From contig NZ_MOMC01000031.1 of the NCBI RefSeq assembly GCF_001983105.1, positions 58,892 to 65,236 on the forward strand: a stretch of 6,345 bases of DNA. The letters run 5' to 3'. Position numbers and translations under genes: made by a program. This document shows, piece after piece, positions 1-5,008 of the stretch. The notes under the pieces were generated by a model. The model was not told the DNA's origin. It made no database searches and was given only the letters and a program-made list of their open reading frames with translations. Each line of letters begins with the position of its first letter. Within the stretch, counting starts at the first letter, position 1. The DNA is from Pseudofrankia asymbiotica (GTDB lineage Bacteria; Actinomycetota; Actinomycetes; Frankiales; Frankiaceae).

Positions 1-392
1 GTCACCTTGCCGGTCGGCAGCACGGTCGGCGCGGCCCGCACCGGCGTGCCGTACATCAACGTGAGCGCCGACTGCAGGATGATCAGCAGCCCCAGCGTGG
101 CCATCACCCTGGTCAGCGCGGAGCCGTCGCGCATCGGTCGCATCACCAGCAGGTGGAAGATCAGGCCGATGAGAGCTGTCGAGATGACGGCGGCGAACGC
201 GGCGAGCCACACGGGCAGGCCCCACACCTCGGCGGCGCCGTGGAACGAGTAGGCCGCCCAGGCCAGCAGCGCGCCATGAGCGAGGTTCAGCACGCCCGCA
301 CCGCGCTGGACCACCACGATCCCGGCCGTCATCAGTGCGTACAGGCCGCCGGTCCCCAGGCCGAGCAGGGCGTAACCGATCGCATCGTTCAC
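1..392 (-). CDS. LivH-type branched-chain amino acid ABC transporter permease, N-terminal part
   Basis: This is the first 130 residues of an integral membrane permease of the LivH family (HAAT-type importers of branched-chain amino acids and related solutes); the rest lies beyond the left edge. The GTG start at 392 is preceded on the minus strand by GAAGGTGGG (406-398), leaving about 9 nt to the start. The protein begins MNDAIGYALLGLGTGGLYAL, a first membrane helix at residues 5-27. The family-typical GVLNLAHGALLAWAAY segment follows at 33-48, then a second hydrophobic stretch at 60-83 and a third at 97-113. The short charged segment RPMRDGSALTR (85-95) before the third helix is also usual in this family. 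The permease would pair with a second permease (LivM), two ATPases and a periplasmic-type binding protein. A binding protein of the right type is at 2411-3676, but with a terminator and an opposing gene in between. The actual substrate cannot be read from this fragment. Confidence 0.9.
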   Translation of the reverse strand, partial: MNDAIGYALLGLGTGGLYALMTAGIVVVQRGAGVLNLAHGALLAWAAYSFHGAAEVWGLPVWLAAFAAVISTALIGLIFHLLVMRPMRDGSALTRVMATLGLLIILQSALTLMYGTPVRAAPTVLPTGKV

Positions 393-562
393 CGTGGCCC
401 ACCTTCGCTGCCGGCACTACCGGAAACGCGGTACCGGCACACCGGGACCCGACGACGCGTCATGGCCAGCAATTCAGCGCCTCCGCCGCATTTCTGTATC
501 GAGAAGCCCACGGCTCCCGCAATGCTCCGCACGACCACGCCTCCTACGGCCCCCGGCCCCGC

Positions 563-881
563 GAGAACGACATGGTCGCACAACCTCCGACCGAGTCTCC
601 AGCAGAGTCCAGCCGAACGAGAACAACATGGTCGCACAACCTCCGACCGAGTCTCCAGCAGAGTCCAGCCGAACGAGAACAACATGGTCCCACGACCTTC
701 GACAAAGATCCTCAACAGCCTCCGGCGATCGCCGCCGCGCACGGAAACGACATGCTCGCGCAACCCTCGGCCCGGATCTCCGACAGCCCCCGGTCGCCGG
801 CGGGAATGACGTGCTCACGCACGCTGGACCGGTCGCCGGATAACCGCCGTCGGCACGACCGGAGAACACGGCCGCACCACC
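563..881. repeat. Degenerate tandem repeat array, about six units of 56-68 bp
   Basis: Units start at 563, 619, 675, 743, 802 and about 862, so the spacings are 56, 56, 68, 59 and 60 bp. Units 1 and 2 match over their full 56 bp except at one base (G569 versus A625). From unit 3 on, only the first part is conserved, a core of the form GARAACRACATGGTCGC followed by ACAACC, with substitutions such as CATGCTCGCGCAACC in unit 4 and GTGCTCACGCACGC in unit 5. Unit 6 is the weakest, with about 3 nt missing from the core. A possible still weaker unit lies near 513-535 (ATGCTCCGCACGACC). Read on the minus strand the core gives GGTTGTGCGACC, which can form only a short 4-bp stem. The array sits 170-490 bp upstream of the permease start and ends about 200 bp upstream of the TerD-CAP start. 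Its function is unknown. Confidence 0.85.
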
Positions 882-1066
882 CTTTTTCGAGGGTGTCGAG
901 GGTTCGGGGCAAGGTTCGGAAGCGAGATCCGACCATGCGACGGAATGAAATGGCCGAGTAACCATCCGTCGGCGGGAGTCGTCACGGCCCCCGGCCGCGC
1001 GACCGTCCGACACAGCCACGTGGCGCCCCCGCGGAACCCGGGCCGGCGTCGATCGTTGAACGGTCC

Positions 1067-1073
1067 AAGGGGG
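1067..1073 (+). promoter_or_regulatory. Ribosome binding site that fixes the TerD-CAP start
   Basis: AAGGGGG at 1067-1073 is followed by TGCGC and then ATG at 1079, giving a 5-nt spacer. An in-frame GTG at 1073 overlaps this site, so the ATG two codons later is the better start. Confidence 0.7.
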
Positions 1074-1078
1074 TGCGC

Positions 1079-2335
1079 ATGCTCGAACTGGTGGCCGGGG
1101 CCAACGCGGTGCTGCCCGCGGGCGCCGTCCGCGTCCGGCTGAGCGGACCGTTCGACCTGTCGGCGATCGTCATCGGCGACGGCGGCCGGGTCGGCGACGA
1201 CGAGGACTTCGTCTTCTACAACCAGCCGGCGGCGGCGGGTGTCCGGCTCGCGCCCGCCGGCCCCGGTGGCGGCGTCGACGAGCTGACCATCGACCCGCGC
1301 CGGCTGCGCCGTGGCGCGGCGCGGGTGGTGCTGGTCGCGAGTCCCGCGGACCGTGTCACCCCGTTCGGGCGGCTGCCCGCTCCGGCGGCGACCGTGCACG
1401 ACCTCGCCGGCGTCACCCTGATCCGGCTGCGACCGCCGCGGCTCGGGCCGGAGACCGCCCTGCTCATCGGCGAGCTCTACCAGCGCGGATCCTCCGGCCC
1501 CGCCGGCAACGCCGGCGGGAGGGCCGCCGCGGGCGGTGACGGGGCCGGCGGGTGGCGGATCCGGTCGATCGGGCAGGGGTACGCGGACGGGCTGGCCGGG
1601 CTCGCGCGCGACTTCGGCGTCGATGTGGAGCCCGAGCCGGTCGCGCCGGTGCCCACGGCCCGCCAGCCACGCGCACCGGGACGTCCCGCCCCCGCGGCCC
1701 CACCTGACCGACGGGCACCCAGGGCGCCCGCGACGACGCCCGCGGGCCCACCACGGCCCGTCCCACCACGGCCCGCGCCGTCGAGAAGCCCCGCGCCCGC
1801 GCCGCCGCCCCGGCCCGCGCGGCCACCGTCACCGCCCGCCGCCGGCCCGCCGCCCATGCCCCCCATGCCGCCCACGCCCAGTTCGCCCGGCCGGCGGGCT
1901 GAGCCAGGCCCGCCGTGGGCGCCGGTCTCGCCGGGCGAAGCCGACCGGCTCGCCGAGGTGATCATGCTGACGAACCTGCAACGCGAGCAGCACGGCCTGC
2001 GTCCGCTCACGCCTGAGCCCCGGCTCGCCATCGCGGCCGCGGCGCACAGCGCGGACATGGCCCGCCGCCACTTCTTCGACCACAGCAGCCCGGAGGGCAG
2101 GCAGGTCTCCGACCGGGTCGAGGCCGCCGGATACCAGTACGCGACGGTGGCCGAGAACATCGCCGCCGGCCAGCGCACCCCGATGGAGGTCGTCGCGGGC
2201 TGGATGAACAGCCCGGGCCACCGCCGCAACATCCTGCTACCCGAGATCACCGAGATCGGCGTCGGCTACGCCGTCAGCGACGACGTCTACGGCTGCTACT
2301 GGACCCAGGTCTTCGGCGCCCCCCGAACCTGGTAA
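1079..2335 (+). CDS. TerD domain - proline-rich linker - CAP/SCP domain fusion protein
   Basis: The product is 418 residues with two recognisable domains. Residues 1 to about 183 are a TerD-family domain (tellurite-resistance/stress family, Ca2+-binding in studied members). Its signatures are the GDGGRVGDDEDFVFYNQP block (33-50), ETALLIGELYQR (125-136) and WRIRSIGQGYADGLAGLARD (159-178). A Gly/Ala-rich insertion (137-158) splits the usual GELYR and W-x-GQGY elements. Residues 184-282 are a low-complexity Pro/Arg/Ala linker. Residues 286-415 are a CAP/SCP (PR-1-like) domain with NLQREQHGLRPL (299-310), AHSADMARRHFFDHSSPEG (322-340), AENIAAG (358-364), WMNSPGHRRNIL (375-386) and YWTQVFG (407-413). 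H323, E359 and H381 match conserved CAP cavity positions. Bacterial CAP domains are normally exported, but the N-terminus here is the TerD fold, with no signal peptide or membrane helix. The protein is therefore predicted cytoplasmic unless exported by a non-classical route. It is divergent from the permease and convergent with the binding protein. Its biochemical role is unknown. Confidence 0.92.
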   Translation: MLELVAGANAVLPAGAVRVRLSGPFDLSAIVIGDGGRVGDDEDFVFYNQPAAAGVRLAPAGPGGGVDELTIDPRRLRRGAARVVLVASPADRVTPFGRLPAPAATVHDLAGVTLIRLRPPRLGPETALLIGELYQRGSSGPAGNAGGRAAAGGDGAGGWRIRSIGQGYADGLAGLARDFGVDVEPEPVAPVPTARQPRAPGRPAPAAPPDRRAPRAPATTPAGPPRPVPPRPAPSRSPAPAPPPRPARPPSPPAAGPPPMPPMPPTPSSPGRRAEPGPPWAPVSPGEADRLAEVIMLTNLQREQHGLRPLTPEPRLAIAAAAHSADMARRHFFDHSSPEGRQVSDRVEAAGYQYATVAENIAAGQRTPMEVVAGWMNSPGHRRNILLPEITEIGVGYAVSDDVYGCYWTQVFGAPRTW

Positions 2336-2340
2336 GGCAA

Positions 2341-2380
2341 AAGCGTCGGGAGGGGCGCGCTTGCGCCCCTCCCGACGCTT
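2341..2380. terminator. Bidirectional intrinsic terminator between convergent genes
   Basis: A perfect 18-bp inverted repeat has its 5' arm at 2341-2358 (AAGCGTCGGGAGGGGCGC), a GCTT loop at 2359-2362 and its 3' arm at 2363-2380. It starts 5 nt after the TAA of the TerD-CAP gene and lies about 30 nt beyond the stop of the minus-strand binding-protein gene. On the minus strand the stem runs into TTTTGCC, a short U-tract. On the plus strand the stem is followed by CGCC, so termination there depends on the stem. It should insulate the two convergent transcripts. Confidence 0.9.
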
Positions 2381-2410
2381 CGCCGTCAGGCCCGGTCTGT
2401 CGTCAGGCGC

Positions 2411-3676
2411 TCAGGCGCCGGTCTGGGTGAGGATCTTCAGGGCGTCGTAGGCCTCGGTGCCGAGCGGCACGTAGGTCCTGGTCGCCGAGTCCCAGCGCAC
2501 GCCGCGCATGGTGGTGTTGAACAGCCGCTGCGCGCCGGGGATCGGCGACGGCTTGGAGAAGTCCAGCGGCGGCAGCACGCCGAGGTCGAGGCCCGAGGTC
2601 CTGTTGAGCTGGTCGAGCAGCGCCGCCGACGTCAGCTCGTCACCCGGGATCGCGTTCGCGACCTTCTCGACGACCTGCACGGACAGCCACGAGCCGACGG
2701 TGTTCGTCGAGCTGATCCGCTTGTCCTTCGCCGCGTCGGCGTCACCGGCCGCGGCCTCCGCGTCGAGCTCCTTGACCGCCCTGGCGATCTCGGGGAACTG
2801 GCCGGCCTGGCTGAGCTCGGGGAAGGCGCTCGCGAAGACGATCGAGTCGGCCCCCGCGCCCTCGCCGATGAGCCAGTCCCGGGAGAGGACACCCAGCGCG
2901 TGGCAGTACGTGCCGCCGCCGGCGCCGCCACCCTTGATCACCGCGTAGGCACCCTGGTCGACGACGACGAGGACGGTGCCGTTCACGCCGGCCCGGCTGA
3001 GCTGGGTCGCGGTCGGCGTGAAGTCGCTGGTGTCGATCGGGACCCGCGGCTCGAGCGCGAGCGGCGAGCCGGCGTCCTTCGCCCCGATCTCGGCCATCTT
3101 CATCAGCCGGTCCGCCTGGGGCAGGCTGTAGCCGACCGCGCCGAGCTTCGTCGCGCCCGCCTTCTTCAGCAGGGCCGGGCACACCGCCGGATAGTCGGTC
3201 AGCGGGCTGAGCATGAAGCTGACCGGCGAGGTGAGCTCCGACTGGTCGATCGAGATACCGCTGGAGCCGATCGACGGGATCTTGGCAGCCTCGAGGATCG
3301 GCATGATCCCGCCGGTCGCGCTGACCTCGTTGACGACGGCGAGCACGTGGTCGTCCACCGCCTGCTGGGCGCAGGACTTGGCGGTGGTCGCGTCGTTCTT
3401 CTCGTTGCAGTAGACCAGCTCGACCTTGTGCCCCTTGATCCCGCCACGGGCGTTGAGCCCGCGCACCGCGGCATAGCCGGCGGCGAGGATGTCGGGGTAG
3501 TTGGAGCCGGCCGTCCCGGTGGGCAGGATGGTCATCAGCTTCACCGTGGCACCGGCCGCGACCGGGGTGCTTGCTCCGGTGCCGCCGCCGTCGCCAGCGG
3601 ACTCGCTGCACGCCGCCAGCGCCAGCGCGGAGCCGAGCGCCGCGGCCGCCAGGCGCAGCATGTGCCGTCGTCCCAC
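2411..3676 (-). CDS. LivK-like ABC transporter substrate-binding lipoprotein
   Basis: The product is a 421-residue extracytoplasmic solute-binding protein of the type I periplasmic-binding fold (Peripla_BP_6/LivK family). It should capture a small solute, perhaps a branched-chain amino acid or amide, at the outer face of the membrane for an ABC importer. The signal is lipoprotein-type: MGRRHMLRLA, a hydrophobic run, then the lipobox LAAC with the lipidated Cys at 23, followed by a Ser/Gly-rich tether to about residue 43. The fold starts at VKLMTILPTGTAGSNYPDIL (45-64). GLNARGGIKGHKVELVYC (73-90) is a hallmark of the family, and C90 and C102 can form its usual disulfide. Later parts include NEVSATGGIMPILEAAKIPS (116-135) and the closing RGVRWDSATRTYVPLG (391-406). 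The GTG start is supported by GAGGAGGG (3690-3683) with a 6-nt spacer; ATG at residue 6 is the alternative. No permease or ATPase gene follows before the terminator, so the subunits that work with it must come from elsewhere, possibly the LivH-type gene at 1-392. Confidence 0.92.
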   Translation of the reverse strand: MGRRHMLRLAAAALGSALALAACSESAGDGGGTGASTPVAAGATVKLMTILPTGTAGSNYPDILAAGYAAVRGLNARGGIKGHKVELVYCNEKNDATTAKSCAQQAVDDHVLAVVNEVSATGGIMPILEAAKIPSIGSSGISIDQSELTSPVSFMLSPLTDYPAVCPALLKKAGATKLGAVGYSLPQADRLMKMAEIGAKDAGSPLALEPRVPIDTSDFTPTATQLSRAGVNGTVLVVVDQGAYAVIKGGGAGGGTYCHALGVLSRDWLIGEGAGADSIVFASAFPELSQAGQFPEIARAVKELDAEAAAGDADAAKDKRISSTNTVGSWLSVQVVEKVANAIPGDELTSAALLDQLNRTSGLDLGVLPPLDFSKPSPIPGAQRLFNTTMRGVRWDSATRTYVPLGTEAYDALKILTQTGA

Positions 3677-3930
3677 CAGGGACCCTCCTCAATCCTCGTC
3701 GACGGAGATCTCGTCGACTGTGAGCTCGCGACCGCGCGCCGCCTGGCCGCGGGGAGCGACTGGCGGCGCCGACACGCCACAACCGCGCGAATCCGTTGGG
3801 CTCGCGGGTGATCCTGACGCGGCGGTCAGAGCAAAGACACGTTAGCTGGCGCTGGTTCGCCCGTTACGTGAGGGTCGGCGCCAACACTCGGCGAGGCCTA
3901 CCCGGATCACTGTCAGATCAGGGATCGCCC
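3677..3930. other. Intergenic leader region of the binding-protein gene
   Basis: This 254-bp gap separates the FMN reductase stop from the binding-protein start; both genes are on the minus strand. It contains the ribosome binding site of the binding-protein gene, an inverted repeat at 3698-3718, and an imperfect 18-bp-spaced duplication of TCAGATCAG (3913-3921 and 3931-3939) that overlaps the reductase stop. A weak minus-strand TAACGT that could act as a -10 box lies near 3840-3846, without a good -35. There is no convincing terminator, so read-through from the reductase is possible. Confidence 0.55.
3698..3718. promoter_or_regulatory. Inverted repeat in the binding-protein leader (candidate operator or RNA hairpin)
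   Basis: The arms GTCGACG (3698-3704) and CGTCGAC (3712-3718) flank a 7-nt centre, GAGATCT. The element ends about 8 nt before the SD site of the minus-strand binding-protein gene. It could be a repressor operator or, in the mRNA, a 7-bp stem next to the SD. Position and symmetry are the only evidence. Confidence 0.4.
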
Positions 3931-4644
3931 TCAGATCAGATGCGACCAGGCGTAGGCGAAGCCCATGATCTGATCGGTGAGCGTGTCGAACCGGCCAGCG
4001 ATCGCCGGGCTCGAGATGGCGCCGTACTGGTCGATCGTGGCGCACTCCTGCCGGTTCAGGCTGACGCCGAGCGGCGTGGGCCAGCCGCCGAGGGCGTGCA
4101 CCGTCGCCCGCAGCGTGGCCAGCGCGCCACCGGCGCCCGGCCCCTCGTCGCAGGCCAGCAGGCCCACGGGGCGGGCGTCCAGGCCCGGCCGGGGCGTCTC
4201 ACCCAGGTCCCACAGGTAGTCGAGGGCGTTCTTGAGCGCGCCGGACGTGCCACCGTGGTAGTCCGGGGCCGCGATGACCAGGCCCTCGGCGCGGCGGACC
4301 TCGCTGACGAGCCGGCGGACGGCCGCGGAGCGCTCCTTGCCGTCCGGCTGATAGGGCGGCAGGTCCAGCTCGGCGACGCTGAGCATCACCGTCTCGGCGC
4401 CGGCCTGGGCGAGCATCCGGGCCGCGGCACCCAGCGCCCGCATGGTCGGCGAGTCGATCCGCGCCGATCCGCCGATGCCGACGATCAGCGGCCGGCGGCG
4501 ACCCGACTGCCCCGGGCCGTGACCGGAGTTGCGGCGCTCGAGCCCGGGAGGAGGTATGCGATCAGCCGACGCATCCTTGCCGCGACGGACCGTCAAGGGG
4601 GAACTGTCGCGCACTACCGACGGGCCCGTCCCGAAGCCGTCCAC
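3931..4644 (-). CDS. NADPH-dependent FMN reductase family flavoprotein
   Basis: The product belongs to the flavodoxin-fold NADPH-dependent FMN reductase family (PF03358 type), cytoplasmic oxidoreductases that bind FMN and reduce flavins, quinones or other acceptors with NAD(P)H. With the GTG start at 4644 it has 237 residues. The FMN phosphate loop is GIGGSARIDSP (56-66), just after the first strand PLIV. The family signature PDYHGGTSGALKNALDYL is at 127-144. ARPVGLLACDEGPGAGGALA (157-176) and the helix ATVHALGG (180-187) complete the fold. The core from the first strand is about 186 residues, the normal family size. The N-terminal 50 or so residues are Arg/Gly/Pro-rich, not conserved-looking and lower in GC3. 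The chosen GTG has GGGAGGG (4660-4654) 9 nt upstream. Alternatives are ATG 4725, ATG 4701 and GTG 4614, and none lies close to the fold start. It is divergent from adenine deaminase and upstream of the binding protein. The physiological substrate is unknown. Confidence 0.85.
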   Translation of the reverse strand: MDGFGTGPSVVRDSSPLTVRRGKDASADRIPPPGLERRNSGHGPGQSGRRRPLIVGIGGSARIDSPTMRALGAAARMLAQAGAETVMLSVAELDLPPYQPDGKERSAAVRRLVSEVRRAEGLVIAAPDYHGGTSGALKNALDYLWDLGETPRPGLDARPVGLLACDEGPGAGGALATLRATVHALGGWPTPLGVSLNRQECATIDQYGAISSPAIAGRFDTLTDQIMGFAYAWSHLI

Positions 4645-4749
4645 CAGCCCGCTCCCTCCCGACCAGCCGTGATGCAGTGAGCCTATGGCGGTGACGTCCA
4701 TGGCCAATACGGGGGTAGTAGGCATGTTTGTCCCATGACGTTCCAGTGG

Positions 4750-4765
4750 CTTGGCGAGTGCCAAG
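4750..4765. promoter_or_regulatory. Perfect inverted repeat, candidate operator
   Basis: CTTGGC-GAGT-GCCAAG is a perfect 6-bp dyad with a 4-nt centre, about 105 bp upstream of the preferred reductase start and 25 bp upstream of the alternative ATG at 4725. Its symmetry and location in a divergent promoter region suggest a binding site for a dimeric regulator. No regulator gene is visible in the window. Confidence 0.4.
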
Positions 4766-4810
4766 TTGCCCTCCCACGGGGTTCCGGGCCCGGGCAGTTG
4801 ACGGTGGCCG

Positions 4811-4848
4811 GGCCGGTTCCGGGCCGGTTCCGGGCCGGTTCCGGGCCG
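4811..4848. repeat. 11-bp tandem repeat, about 3.5 copies
   Basis: GGCCGGTTCCG is repeated exactly three times (4811-4821, 4822-4832, 4833-4843), followed by a partial GGCCG (4844-4848). Each junction contains a CCGG-TT-CCGG dyad. A related GGTTCCGGGCCCGGGC lies just upstream, near 4780-4795. The repeat lies between the two divergent genes. Confidence 0.85.
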
Positions 4849-4972
4849 ACAAGGTGGCCGGGAGGGTGGCCGAGGTGGTGCCGCGCCTGTGTGCCGCCGC
4901 CAGCCGAGGACGGGCGACGGTCCGCGGCGGTCTCGGTCGCCGGCGTCCCGTAACAACGGTGAGCGGAATCGG

Positions 4973-5008
4973 CGGACAGTTGTAATAGCCGCGGCCTAGC
5001 TTGATCTC
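4973..5008 (+). promoter_or_regulatory. Candidate promoter giving a leaderless adenine deaminase mRNA
   Basis: CGGACA (4973-4978, four of six matches to TTGACA) and TAGCTT (4997-5002, fitting TANNNT) are 18 bp apart. The A of the ATG at 5009 is the seventh base after the -10 box, where transcription would start. No Shine-Dalgarno sequence is seen before this ATG, which fits a leaderless transcript, common in Actinobacteria. Confidence 0.45.

Larger units (their letters stand above)
393..1078. other. Long non-coding divergent intergenic region
   Basis: This 686-bp gap lies between the divergent LivH-type permease and TerD-CAP genes. Open frames cross it on both strands, but none has a recognisable domain. 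The near-identical 56-bp repeat units fall in different frames (56 is not a multiple of 3), which argues against coding. It holds the repeat array (563 to about 881) and a small inverted repeat at 418-433 (TACCG/CGGTA arms). It also holds a 9-bp direct duplication TCGAGGGTG/TCGAGGGTT at 887-904. Promoters for both flanking genes must lie here, but I could not pick convincing -35/-10 pairs. Confidence 0.75.
4645..5008. other. Divergent intergenic region between FMN reductase and adenine deaminase
   Basis: About 364 bp lie between the two divergent starts. The region holds the SD site of the reductase (4654-4660), a TTGGC-N4-GCCAA inverted repeat (4750-4765), an 11-bp tandem repeat (4811-4848) and a candidate promoter abutting the deaminase start (4973-5008). 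Open frames on both strands here have no recognisable domain. If the reductase really starts at ATG 4725, its first 27 codons occupy 4645-4725. Confidence 0.6.

Noticed and set aside
563..881. CRISPR-like array (conserved core with variable intervals)
   Set aside because: Units 1 and 2 have identical intervals, the core itself is degenerate, spacing varies from 56 to 68 bp, and no cas genes are visible.
389..1019. Overlapping open frames on both strands across the repeat region (for example 389-763 minus, 335-961 plus, 474-1019 minus)
   Set aside because: The repeats shift frame between units, the translations are Arg/Pro-rich without domains, and the frames exist because GC-rich DNA has few stops.
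1464..2250. Minus-strand open frames opposite the proline-rich linker and CAP domain
   Set aside because: These are antisense shadows of a well-supported gene; their Gly/Arg-rich composition mirrors the proline codons.
2742..3811. Long open frames of 300-346 codons overlapping the binding-protein gene in other frames or strand
   Set aside because: They have Arg-rich low-complexity translations and no domain, and they conflict with a clear lipoprotein gene that has a lipobox and SD site.
4490..4577. Alternative-frame ATG near 4577 on the minus strand as the true FMN reductase start
   Set aside because: That frame stops after about 30 codons, before the flavodoxin fold, so it would need a frameshift that cannot be shown from the sequence alone.
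3796..4680. 294-codon plus-strand frame opposite the FMN reductase
   Set aside because: It is an antisense shadow: the minus strand carries the conserved flavodoxin-fold motifs.
4798..4803. TTGACG as a plus-strand -35 box for adenine deaminase
   Set aside because: No -10 element occurs at a suitable distance; the following bases are the GC-rich 11-bp repeat.
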